DNA of 44,661 nt from a virus, in the IMG/VR virus record IMGVR_UViG_3300046787_000968, positions 1-44,661 of that record. One strand, given 5' to 3'. Below, piece after piece: positions 1-7,423 of the stretch. The first letter of the stretch is position 1, and every line of letters starts with the position of its first letter. The translations under genes and the position numbers were made by a program. The notes under the pieces were generated by a model. The model made no database searches, was not told the DNA's origin, and saw nothing but the letters and a program-made list of their open reading frames with translations.

Positions 1-1344
1 TCATGCGGGCATCTCCAGTTCCAGCATCTCAGCCCCCGTTGTTTTGGGCTTCATGGTTTCCAGCAGGGGGATCCAGTTATCTGTGCGCCAACTGACCTCA
101 ACTGTATCGTCCTCATGGAGCGTGATCCGTTCCACCAGGCTTCGGATGATGTGGCTTTTCACCTGATCAAAGTAGTTATCCCAAATCTTCGCAGTGCGCT
201 GCAAGATGAGCACGACCGCCTGCGGTTCTGGAATGCCAGGGTTGATGGACTGGATACTTTGCCAGTATTGGGTGAGCATCGTGCCCGAGCGCAGGAAATC
301 AAGTACCTGTTTCGTCACCTCTTGCTCGAGGGGTTCAGCCGGTTGGTTCGGGATGCTGCTCTGGCTGGCACCTTCGTGCATCTTCTTGTTGTGCACGTAG
401 TATCGATAGACCTTGCCTGACTTTTTTTGTGTCGCCATTGGCAAGTACAGGTCACCGCCGGAGCTGTAAATCAGACCACGCAACAGGAACTCGGTGCGCG
501 CCTTCATGGCCCAGGTGGCCTGGTTCTTGGCCTCGCTGGTGCGTGCCATCATCTCTTGCACGCAGTCCCATTTGGCCTGGTCAATCAAGGGCTGGTGGGC
601 CCCAGCGTAGAACTGCCCCTTGTGCGAAATCATCCCGAGGTACACCCGGTTTTTCAGGACCTTGTGGAGTGATTGTTTGCAGAAATGCCGACCTGATTTC
701 GTCAAGCGGTTTTGTTCCTTCATTTGTTGGACCATCAGCGTGGTGGAACCAGTGTGGATATATGTGTCAAAGATCCAGTTCACGGTTTCCGACTCTTGCG
801 GATCAATCAGCAATTGACGGTCCTCAACCCGATAGCCAAGCGGCACAACACCTCCCATCCACATACCTTTTCGCTTGGAGGCGGCAATCTTGTCGCGGAT
901 GCGCTCGCCGGTCACTTCTCGCTCGAACTGAGCAAATGACAGCAGCATATTGAGCATCAGGCGACCGGTTGAAGTGGCCGAGTTGATCTGCTGGGTCACC
1001 GAGCTGAAGCTGACCTGGTGCTTGTCAAAGACCTCCACCATCTTTGCGAAGTCAGCCAGGGAGCGGGAGAGACGGTCGATTTTGTAGACCACCACCATGT
1101 CCACCTTGCCTGCCTTGATGTCAGCCATCAAGCGCTTGAGACCCGGGCGCTCCATGTTCCCTCCCGAGTAACCCGGGTCCTCGTAGGTGTCTTGCACAGG
1201 GACCCAGCCCTCGTTGCGCTGACTGAGGACATAGGACAAGCCCGATTCGCGTTGTGCATCGATGGAGTTGAACGATTGGTCCAGTCGCTCGTCAGAGGAA
1301 ACGCGGCAGTAAACAGCGCAACGTTTGGGCGTCAACATGCTCAT
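1..1344 (-). CDS. Large serine recombinase (phage integrase/resolvase family)
   Basis: Probably catalyses prophage integration and excision by serine-mediated strand exchange. The N-terminal resolvase domain (about residues 8-150) has the catalytic motif YCRVSS with nucleophile Ser16 and Arg14, and the later KIDRLSRS motif. A recombinase domain follows (about 165-270), then a long C-terminal region. Residues around RGLIYSSGGD align with where this family usually carries a zinc ribbon, but the usual Cys pairs are absent. The ATG at 1344 was chosen because it overlaps the upstream stop (ATGA), indicating translational coupling; an in-frame extension to 1389 lies inside the neighbour. The stop codon is the first three bases of the window, so the attachment site on this side lies outside. 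Confidence 0.93.
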   Translation of the reverse strand: MSMLTPKRCAVYCRVSSDERLDQSFNSIDAQRESGLSYVLSQRNEGWVPVQDTYEDPGYSGGNMERPGLKRLMADIKAGKVDMVVVYKIDRLSRSLADFAKMVEVFDKHQVSFSSVTQQINSATSTGRLMLNMLLSFAQFEREVTGERIRDKIAASKRKGMWMGGVVPLGYRVEDRQLLIDPQESETVNWIFDTYIHTGSTTLMVQQMKEQNRLTKSGRHFCKQSLHKVLKNRVYLGMISHKGQFYAGAHQPLIDQAKWDCVQEMMARTSEAKNQATWAMKARTEFLLRGLIYSSGGDLYLPMATQKKSGKVYRYYVHNKKMHEGASQSSIPNQPAEPLEQEVTKQVLDFLRSGTMLTQYWQSIQSINPGIPEPQAVVLILQRTAKIWDNYFDQVKSHIIRSLVERITLHEDDTVEVSWRTDNWIPLLETMKPKTTGAEMLELEMPA

Positions 1345-1823
1345 GCTTCCCCCCTGGCTTTGAGGCCAAAGAAGGCAGGTCCTGACCACTGTGTGCCGGT
1401 GATGGCCTTGGCGATCGCTGACAAGCTGCCGTAAATCTGGCGGTTGTATTCGTAGCGACCGTCGGCCAGCACTTGAACCCGGTATTCCTTGCCGTCGAAT
1501 TCCCGAACCAGAGTTGCGCCGGGCATGGCCACCGCTTTGAGTGGGGATTTGCTTTTGATCTTGGAGAGTTGCTGGCCATAGTCGGCCAACCTTTCTCGGG
1601 TCGACTGGGGCAATGTGCCAAAGGCTAACTCTTGAAATCGGTAGGACAGTCGAGAGGTCATGAACTTGCGATTAGGGTGAACTGGACGGCGCGGGAAGTG
1701 CACATCCCAAACCTTCCAGAGATCGGGCATCTTCATAGCATCGAGGGCTAAGACCTTGCGCTGGATGGCATTGAGTTGGTCGAGGCTGCGCTGTTCGCGT
1801 GGGGTGATGGATCGTTGCTTCAT
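1341..1823 (-). CDS. DUF2924 domain protein
   Basis: A 160-residue protein whose C-terminal half (LVREFDGKEYRVQVL, then SLSAIAKAITGTQWSGPAFFGL) matches my knowledge of DUF2924. That family is regularly found immediately upstream of phage-type serine recombinases. Its function is unknown; its fixed position suggests an accessory or directionality role in recombination, which is inference. It overlaps the recombinase start by 4 bp and is itself overlapped by the upstream gene by 4 bp, so the three leftward genes form one coupled operon. Confidence 0.85.
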   Translation of the reverse strand: MKQRSITPREQRSLDQLNAIQRKVLALDAMKMPDLWKVWDVHFPRRPVHPNRKFMTSRLSYRFQELAFGTLPQSTRERLADYGQQLSKIKSKSPLKAVAMPGATLVREFDGKEYRVQVLADGRYEYNRQIYGSLSAIAKAITGTQWSGPAFFGLKARGEA

Positions 1824-2059
1824 GCGTGAACTCCTTGTTGTGTAGACAGATTCACATTCACGCTCTGCCAGGCATGGAAGTCCACGAACTCGTCGAGATC
1901 AGTGGCGTAAAGCTGACTGCTGTGGATTTCGCTCAGCATCTGGTGTTGACTGACAGCGCCTTGCGCCATCAGTTCGGAGATCTGAGAAAGAGAGAGAAAA
2001 CCGCTCTTTTCAGAGCGTTTGCCGAGGTGGCTTGCGGAGGGGTTCAGGGCGGCTGTCAT
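1820..2059 (-). CDS. Small protein of recombinase operon, unknown function
   Basis: About 79 residues from the ATG at 2059 (MTAALNPSASHLG...). The frame stays open to a possible TTG at 2092, and neither start has a convincing ribosome binding site. The sequence is polar with no domain I recognise. The stop overlaps the DUF2924 start as ATGA, supporting coupled translation and a real gene. As first gene of the recombinase operon it could be a regulator or excision factor, but no DNA-binding motif is visible. Confidence 0.6.
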   Translation of the reverse strand: MTAALNPSASHLGKRSEKSGFLSLSQISELMAQGAVSQHQMLSEIHSSQLYATDLDEFVDFHAWQSVNVNLSTQQGVHA

Positions 2060-2221
2060 GGGTATGGAGGTGTGCGAAAAAACCGTCCACAAATCCTATG
2101 AGCGAGCCCCTCCAGAGGTAACGTGTTTTGGCGGGCCATTGGGGGACACGATCTGGAAACCCGCATAAATCCTGGATCTTTTGAGCCAAGGCCAGGAGCC
2201 AAGCGGCTTGGATATGCACTT

Positions 2222-2256
2222 TTGACAAACCTGTAAAAAGCTGTATATTTATCCAG
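2222..2256 (+). promoter_or_regulatory. Sigma-70-like promoter overlapped by a LexA-type (SOS) box
   Basis: TTGACA (2222-2227) is followed after 16 bp by TATATT (2244-2249), a near-consensus promoter pointing at the gene starting at 2350. The -10 lies inside CTGTATATTTATCCAG (2241-2256), a CTG-N10-CAG palindrome matching the LexA consensus CTGTATATATATACAG at 14 of 16 positions. LexA binding there would block RNA polymerase, so this unit is predicted to be SOS-induced. Function is inferred from motif and geometry. Confidence 0.7.
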
Positions 2257-2349
2257 CAATCCGGCAAAACTCATCCCAAGCCCCAAGTCTTCAGATCAGG
2301 GGTTGAGACGCCTCATTGCCAAAACAAACAACAACAAAGGAGACAAAGA

Positions 2350-3591
2350 ATGAGCCGCACTCAGACCTACGCCGACATCTTGCTGAACCTGCCTGTCGAC
2401 GACACCCTTAAAACCTTCATCGAGCGCCACACATTGCCTATGCCCGAGGGCTGGATTTGGCATGACTCCATCCAGGCCTCCAAGAGCCTGATTGGCTTGA
2501 TTCAGCTGCATCCGAATGTTGCTATGCGCGACCGCATCGTGGCCGGTTTACACGCCAGCACGCTGCTGGCCCACCCCTTGGGCAAGCAGGCCATGTTTCA
2601 GGCTGCGCATGACCGACCGACGGAATTGATGGGGCTCATTGCCTGCAAGAGTGACCTGCATCGGGCGTTCTGGCTGTATGTCCATCATCCGGCACTGTTT
2701 GAGGCAGCGGCCGAAATCGAATATCTGGACCACCATGGTCAGCAAGCCCAACAGCACGATCTTGGGATCAAGCATCCCATCAAGCGCGACGAGACCTCGA
2801 TTGCTGCGTTCAGTGACGCCATCAAAGGTTTCTACCAGCGGGAGTTGGGGTGTGGCGAGGTGTGCGTGGTCAATGTGCTGGACCGGGCGCGTGGCACGCA
2901 GCTGGTCTCCATCCACGCCAAAGACCTGGCCACTGCCAAACTGGAGTTTGAGGGCAGTCAGCTGCAACGCCGGGTGGGCAGTCCGAACATCCACATGGTG
3001 CTCGAGTACGCTCAGACCACCGGTGTGGCCCGCACCATCATCCGGGGCGGGGCCAAGTACCACGCCATGTTGTGTGAGGCTTTCGCCAGGTACCTGCTTG
3101 GTGTGGATGCCGATGCACAGCGGATCCAGACGCCGCGCCTGAACCTGTCCACGTTGCGCTTGGGGTTGAACATTCCGCAGGCGATTGATGACGGATTTGT
3201 CGGATTGCAGGTCAAGAGCGTGACCGTGGTCAGTGGATGCGGACGGCTCAAGATGGAATGCACGGCCAGTGCTTCCAGCGATCAACGCTGCGTGACGGAG
3301 CTGCTTCAGGACTACTTCGTTGCTGAGAACCCCCTCGCTCGCGGCTGGACGATTCAGGCTGCTGTTCTCAACTTCTATCTGGCACCGATGCGGGGCAAAA
3401 GCCGCTGTCAGGTGGTCAGTGTGGAGGTCACAAGCAAGGGGCGACTGAACCTGCACAAGTTCGATGAGAAGCTGCGTGCCCAACTTGAGGGCTATCTGGT
3501 CCAGTTGGGCATCTTGAAGGCGCAGCAGGTCCTCAAGACCGAACGGGAGCAGGAAGAGCCTGCGACCATGGACGGCAGCTTGTTCGAGTGA
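2350..3591 (+). CDS. Unrecognised 413-residue protein under a LexA-type promoter
   Basis: A soluble-looking protein with no signal peptide or membrane segment and no family I recognise. The N-terminal part is helical and His/Leu rich (near HHPALFEAAAEIEYLDHHG); the C-terminal part looks alpha/beta and ends in a charged tail. The ATG has a strong upstream AAAGGAGA. It is the first gene after the LexA-covered promoter, about 100 bp downstream, and the next gene starts 7 bp after its stop, so both are probably co-transcribed. Codon use resembles the rest of the phage. No function is assigned. Confidence 0.85.
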   Translation: MSRTQTYADILLNLPVDDTLKTFIERHTLPMPEGWIWHDSIQASKSLIGLIQLHPNVAMRDRIVAGLHASTLLAHPLGKQAMFQAAHDRPTELMGLIACKSDLHRAFWLYVHHPALFEAAAEIEYLDHHGQQAQQHDLGIKHPIKRDETSIAAFSDAIKGFYQRELGCGEVCVVNVLDRARGTQLVSIHAKDLATAKLEFEGSQLQRRVGSPNIHMVLEYAQTTGVARTIIRGGAKYHAMLCEAFARYLLGVDADAQRIQTPRLNLSTLRLGLNIPQAIDDGFVGLQVKSVTVVSGCGRLKMECTASASSDQRCVTELLQDYFVAENPLARGWTIQAAVLNFYLAPMRGKSRCQVVSVEVTSKGRLNLHKFDEKLRAQLEGYLVQLGILKAQQVLKTEREQEEPATMDGSLFE

Positions 3592-3598
3592 GGTGTGG

Positions 3599-4573
3599 AT
3601 GGAGTTGACCCTCAATCAGCAAGCCATCAGCTTGGCCGCATTGATGTTCGTGCGAGGCAATGCATCCTTTGAGAGCAGCCTGCACGATGAAGAAATTGCG
3701 GCCCTACAGGTTCTCAAACAGGTGAAGGCCGTTGTACCCGGTGTGGTCAACAGCCAGGATGCCCTGTGTGCTTTCTGCGGCCTTTACCGTGGCCCGATCT
3801 TCAGAACAGACGATGGGCTCATGGTGCAGTGTCCGGATTGTGGCCCGTTTGCGCTGGATCCGGCCAGTCAGCGCAGTTGGAGGTTGGACGACGAATGGCT
3901 GATCCGAAAGCTGCGCGGCGCATTGGACATTTCTCCGCACGCAACTGCCACCCACATCGTTGATGGTGTGTGGGACATTGGTCGGTATAAGAAGCGACCG
4001 GTGGTTCTGGCTCGCCGTATCGATCTGGTCGAGCGGCACGGGCTACGGATATTCCATGGACCCGAGCCACGCAGCCAAAGCTGGGTGATCACGCCACGGC
4101 CCTTGGTACGGCAACCGCTGGACCCGTTAGCGGGGACGGCTACGTGGTGGCATCTGGAAGATCGCTTCGCCCTGCATGGTTTGGCATTCCGATTGCTCGA
4201 TCCGGACCAAGGTGAAAAAGCCGATGCCCTGCAAGATGGCACCCCGAGTGTGGCCGTCCATGGGCCGTTCAGTGCAGACTTCGCCTGGGTGCACCTGGGG
4301 GACTGGCCGCACGGCCCCATTCGTTTGACCGATGCCCAGGCCCGGGTGTTTGAGGCGCTGTGGGAGCACCGTGATCGGGCTCAATCGTCGGAATTCATCA
4401 TGCGAGCGGCAGGACTCGACAGCGAAAAGCCCATGGACGTGTTCAAGCTGAAGGCCGCAAACCGAGGCGATCCCGCCTACGAGGGGCCATTGCATGCGTA
4501 TGAACAACTGGTCAGTCGGCAGCGCAGGCTCGGGCTGTATCGGCTGGTCTGGGCGGAGCCGTCAAGCCTTTGA
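3599..4573 (+). CDS. Zinc-ribbon protein of unknown function
   Basis: About 324 residues from the ATG at 3599, preceded by TGAGG at suitable spacing; a GTG at 3593 is the alternative start. Two CxxC pairs (Cys57/Cys60 and Cys78/Cys81) 17 residues apart form a probable zinc ribbon near the N terminus. The C-terminal 80 residues (from RLTDAQARVFEALWEHRD) resemble a small helical, possibly winged-helix domain. It follows the 413-residue gene in what looks like a two-gene transcription unit. A nucleic-acid-binding role is plausible from the zinc ribbon but unproven. Confidence 0.82.
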   Translation: MELTLNQQAISLAALMFVRGNASFESSLHDEEIAALQVLKQVKAVVPGVVNSQDALCAFCGLYRGPIFRTDDGLMVQCPDCGPFALDPASQRSWRLDDEWLIRKLRGALDISPHATATHIVDGVWDIGRYKKRPVVLARRIDLVERHGLRIFHGPEPRSQSWVITPRPLVRQPLDPLAGTATWWHLEDRFALHGLAFRLLDPDQGEKADALQDGTPSVAVHGPFSADFAWVHLGDWPHGPIRLTDAQARVFEALWEHRDRAQSSEFIMRAAGLDSEKPMDVFKLKAANRGDPAYEGPLHAYEQLVSRQRRLGLYRLVWAEPSSL

Positions 4574-4577
4574 AAGC

Positions 4578-4640
4578 AGAATCTAACATGGAGTTTGACT
4601 TTTAACATTAACAATGTTAGATTCTTTCTGTATGTTAGAT
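4578..4640 (+). promoter_or_regulatory. Operator/promoter of the AbiE-like pair
   Basis: AGAATCTAACAT (4578-4589) and ATGTTAGATTCT (4614-4625) form a perfect 12-bp inverted repeat. TAACATT/AATGTTA (4603-4619, 3-bp centre) is a second palindrome, and ATGTTAGAT recurs at 4632-4640. A promoter TTGACT (4595-4600), 17 bp, TAGATT (4618-4623) runs through the array. The arrangement is what negative autoregulation by the downstream winged-helix protein would need. Transcription would start around 4630, just before the ATG at 4632. Confidence 0.7.
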
Positions 4641-5633
4641 AAGACGCTACCCCAGCAAACCGTCCGGTACTTGAACCAGGTCATCGGAGGGGAAGCCGTG
4701 CGCGTGGCTGGCAGCGCAAGAACCGCTGAGCTGACGTATTTTCTTCAAGAAACCTACGACGTGTTGACCGGCGAGCTGCTGGGACAACCGATCACACTGG
4801 CCTGTGTCAAAGGGCATCAGCCACTGGCTGCTCAACAAATAAGCCAACACACCAAAATGCTGCGTGAGCTGTTGGATACGCCAGTCATCATCGCATTGCC
4901 AGAGATTGCCCCCGGTGAGCGAAAGCAACTGATTGCGCACGGTGTGGCCTTCGTGGTTCCTGACAGGCAGCTTTTTGCACCGCAGCTGGGCGTGATTTTG
5001 ACCGAGCGCTTTGGCGCTGAACCTCGCAGGGAGCAGGAACTGTTCAGCCCTGCCACTCAGGCGCTGTTGATCTGGTTTTTGAATCACCATCCGGTCACGG
5101 AAACCTGGCATCCGTTTGAAGAGGCTGCAGCGCTAGGTTATGCCGGGATGACGGCCACAAGGGCTGTGCGCGAGTTGTTGCAATTCGAACTGTTTGAACT
5201 GGAAGTGCGAGGCCGGGCCAAATACCTCAAGCTCCAAAGTACCCGCCGTGATCTTTGGGAAAAGGCCAAGCCCCACCTGCGCACACCGGTTCTCAGAACC
5301 TTGTGGACCTACGAAAAGCGCATTGTGCAAGTGACGGACGCGCGTTGGGCTGGGGAGAGCGCCTTGGCTCATCTGACCATGCTCAATGAACCGCGCCAGC
5401 AAGTTGTGGCCCTGACGGCCGAGGATGAGCAGCGGGCAAAGCAGGCCGGTATTTTCTTCGAGCCCCGTGAGATTGCCGATGGCATTGCTGTGCAGGTGTG
5501 GCGTTATGAGCCCGGCATGCAAGCGAAGGAAAAGACCGTGGATCCTTTGTCTTTGTGGCTCAGCTTGAGGGATAACCGTGACGACCGGATCCAGATGGCG
5601 CTCGATGAGATTGAGGAGAAGTTCTTGTGGTGA
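4632..5633 (+). CDS. AbiEi-like / MarR-type winged-helix regulator, putative antitoxin
   Basis: A 333-residue protein from ATG 4632; an in-frame ATG at 4614 lies in the operator and upstream of the predicted transcript start. A central winged-helix region (about 150-210, ...EEAAALGYAGMTATRAVRELLQFELFELEV) follows an alpha/beta N-terminal domain containing HGVAFVVPDRQLFAPQLG. That combination is known to me from HTH regulators paired with AbiEii-type nucleotidyltransferases. The next gene starts inside its last codons, so the two are translationally coupled like toxin-antitoxin partners. Autoregulation through the upstream palindromes is likely. It could instead be a phage regulator. No Shine-Dalgarno precedes the start, so the mRNA may be leaderless. 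Confidence 0.75.
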   Translation: MLDKTLPQQTVRYLNQVIGGEAVRVAGSARTAELTYFLQETYDVLTGELLGQPITLACVKGHQPLAAQQISQHTKMLRELLDTPVIIALPEIAPGERKQLIAHGVAFVVPDRQLFAPQLGVILTERFGAEPRREQELFSPATQALLIWFLNHHPVTETWHPFEEAAALGYAGMTATRAVRELLQFELFELEVRGRAKYLKLQSTRRDLWEKAKPHLRTPVLRTLWTYEKRIVQVTDARWAGESALAHLTMLNEPRQQVVALTAEDEQRAKQAGIFFEPREIADGIAVQVWRYEPGMQAKEKTVDPLSLWLSLRDNRDDRIQMALDEIEEKFLW

Positions 5634-6367
5634 GAGGGCAGGCAATTTTTCAAAAGTGGTTCAAAGACTTCGAGAACCAGTATGTGCTGATCGGCGGGAC
5701 GGCCGCCTCAATCACCATGGAAGAGGCGGGTGTGCCGTTTCGAGGCACCAAGGATCTGGACATCGTTTTGCACGTAGAGGTCTTGACACCTGCTTTTGGA
5801 CAGAAATTTTGGGAATTCGTGCAAGCTGGTGGTTACCAGCAAAAAGAAGGCGATCCTGAGAAAAAGCCCTGCCTGTACCGTTTTCAGAAACCGCTAGACG
5901 ACGAATTTCCCTACATGCTGGAGCTGTTTTCTCGCGTGCCGGACGGCTTGAATTTTGTGCCTCCAGGGCATCTGACGCCCATTCCAATGGACGAGCAGGT
6001 CTCCAGCCTGTCGGCCATCTTGCTTGATGATGAGTATTACCAGTTCGTGCTCACCGGTCGAAAAAACAAGCACGGCATACCGTCTTGGGTGGGCGAGGAC
6101 CGACTGATTCCATTGAAAGCGGTGGCATGGATGGAAATGACCGAGCGTGTCCGGCAGGGTGTAGTCATCGATTCCAAAAATATCAACAAGCACCTGTCGG
6201 ACATCGTGAAGTTGTCAGCATTGCTGCAGCCGGGGCAAGTGATTGAGTTGCCCGCCAAACTCCGTGCCGACTTACAGGCGTTTGCCCAGGCAGTTGTCGC
6301 ATTGAATCGGCCCGAACAGTTGCAAGCCATGGACCGGGTTGCTGCTTCATACGCTTTCGACTTGTAA
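5627..6367 (+). CDS. AbiEii-like nucleotidyltransferase, putative toxin
   Basis: A 246-residue protein with a nucleotidyltransferase signature: Gly23-Gly24-Thr25 (LIGGTAAS), the acidic pair Asp43 and Asp45 (TKDLDIVL), and a probable third carboxylate at Glu99 (MLELFS). This is the hG[GS]...DhD pattern of AbiEii/AbiGii-type proteins, some of which inactivate tRNA by adding nucleotides. The GTG start (5627, or 5630) overlaps the regulator stop by 7 bp and is preceded by GAGGAG. Toxicity, phage exclusion or host-takeover roles are inferred from family and pairing. A terminator-like hairpin follows. Confidence 0.78.
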   Translation: MVRGQAIFQKWFKDFENQYVLIGGTAASITMEEAGVPFRGTKDLDIVLHVEVLTPAFGQKFWEFVQAGGYQQKEGDPEKKPCLYRFQKPLDDEFPYMLELFSRVPDGLNFVPPGHLTPIPMDEQVSSLSAILLDDEYYQFVLTGRKNKHGIPSWVGEDRLIPLKAVAWMEMTERVRQGVVIDSKNINKHLSDIVKLSALLQPGQVIELPAKLRADLQAFAQAVVALNRPEQLQAMDRVAASYAFDL

Positions 6368-6379
6368 ATCCATCCTCAG

Positions 6380-6413
6380 TCCGTCGGCCAGTGCCTTCCG
6401 ACGGAACTTTTCC
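6380..6413 (+). terminator. Terminator-like hairpin after the nucleotidyltransferase gene
   Basis: TCCGTCGG (6380-6387) and CCGACGGA (6398-6405) form a perfect 8-bp stem with a 10-base loop, followed by AC and a short T-rich run (TTTTCCT). It lies just after the stop at 6367 and separates this operon from the early genes. The T tract is short, so efficiency is uncertain. Confidence 0.6.
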
Positions 6414-6493
6414 TCGCCACATCCGTCCCCTGACTTGCGCAGCCGGGTGGGTGACGCATGCCATGCGTCATGTCCGCTGTATGTCGGCAGTTA

Positions 6494-6549
6494 TTAAGGA
6501 ACTGGAGATATCGCCAAAGTTCCTTAATCAGTTCCTTATCAGTTCCCTA
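6494..6549 (+). repeat. Iteron-like AGTTCC(T/C)TA repeats plus inverted repeat
   Basis: TTAAGGAACT (6494-6503) is the exact inverse of AGTTCCTTAA (6518-6527). The AGTTCCTTA unit then repeats head-to-tail at 6518, 6530 and, as AGTTCCCTA, at 6541, at 11-12 bp spacing. The array sits 50 bp before the HTH gene at 6603. One helical turn between units suggests cooperative protein binding, either as an operator for the adjacent HTH proteins or as replication-initiator iterons. Confidence 0.7.
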
Positions 6550-6602
6550 TTGATTTTTTGAAATAGCAGCGTTGTCCCTCAACTCTCTGAAAGGAGTGAC
6601 CA

Positions 6603-6872
6603 ATGCTGCTAGCAACACCAGCGCTTTCAACGCTCAACCCCTTGAGCGTCATGGCCCCAGAGCCACACATGCCCCCACGGCAAGTCCTGAGCGAAGCCGA
6701 CCTTGCCTCGCGCTGGGGCATGAGCCCCAAGACCCTCCAACGTTGGCGAATGGAAGGGCGTGGCCCCCATTACTTGAAGCTAGGCAAGCGGGTGAACTAT
6801 CCCCTCAATGCCGTGATTGCCTTCGAGAACTGCGTCCAGCACGTCTCCACCTCGCAACGAGCAACTGCTTAA
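6603..6872 (+). CDS. Small helix-turn-helix protein (AlpA/excisionase-like)
   Basis: An 89-residue protein with a MerR/AlpA-type helix-turn-helix (LSEADLASRWGMSPKTLQRWRMEGRGPHYLKLGKR split by its turn; residues about 28-62) and a proline-rich N-terminal extension. This fold is typical of phage excisionases and early regulators. AAAGGAGTGACCA precedes the ATG. It is the first gene of the rightward early operon and lies directly downstream of the AGTTCC repeats, which are its most obvious candidate binding sites. An excision role is possible given the serine recombinase, but is inference. Confidence 0.85.
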   Translation: MLLATPALSTLNPLSVMAPEPHMPPRQVLSEADLASRWGMSPKTLQRWRMEGRGPHYLKLGKRVNYPLNAVIAFENCVQHVSTSQRATA

Positions 6873-6883
6873 GGAGCCACCCC

Positions 6884-7369
6884 ATGAATCACCTTCAATT
6901 GCAACAGGCGGCCTTGCCTGACCTCTCCGAGAGCCAGATCAGCCGTCTGCCCAAAGACCAACTGGCTCATTTCAGCAACGCGGTGCAGCAACTCCATGAC
7001 TGGACGCTGCAGATGCGCGGCCGAATCAACCGGGGCATGGAAATCCGCTATGCCGACCAGATTCGACAGGTCGAGAGCCTTGGTCAAGACGAAGCTGCCA
7101 GATTCCGCATCGACGACGGTGACCTGCAGATCGATGTCTCTCAGCCTAAAGAAATCGTCTGGGACCAGAAGCACCTGTCTGAAATCGCAGAACGAATGGT
7201 CGTTGCCGGTGACCGCGTACAGGACTTCATGCAGGTCCAGTTCTCGGTGGCTGAGCAGGACTACGCCCGCTGGCACCCGCTGCTGCGTGCGGCATTTCAG
7301 CCCGCCCGCAAAGAACTCATCACCGAGCCCACCTTCCAGATCCGCTGGGTAGGTGATGTCCAGCTCTGA
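6884..7369 (+). CDS. Early phage protein, unknown function (161 aa)
   Basis: Starts at ATG 6884 after AAGGAG (6871-6876); the frame is open further upstream but that part overlaps the HTH gene. The protein is acidic and largely helical, with regular heptad-like stretches in the first half (LQLQQAALPDLSESQISRL). It resembles hypothetical proteins found next to DUF669 genes in phage replication modules. I recognise no catalytic motif. It lies 11 bp after the HTH gene and 54 bp before the DUF669-like gene, so it is very likely in the same operon. Confidence 0.8.
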   Translation: MNHLQLQQAALPDLSESQISRLPKDQLAHFSNAVQQLHDWTLQMRGRINRGMEIRYADQIRQVESLGQDEAARFRIDDGDLQIDVSQPKEIVWDQKHLSEIAERMVVAGDRVQDFMQVQFSVAEQDYARWHPLLRAAFQPARKELITEPTFQIRWVGDVQL

Positions 7370-7423
7370 GCGCCCACAGCCTTCATCCTCACCCAAACAC
7401 CACCAATCAATGGAGATTTCTCA

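Noticed and set aside
2548-3615. 355-codon minus-strand frame
   Set aside because: Opposite the 413-residue gene, which has a promoter and strong ribosome site; the reverse frame has neither.
6183-6464. Minus-strand ORF across the end of the nucleotidyltransferase gene
   Set aside because: Runs antisense through the gene and its terminator hairpin, without ribosome site or domain.
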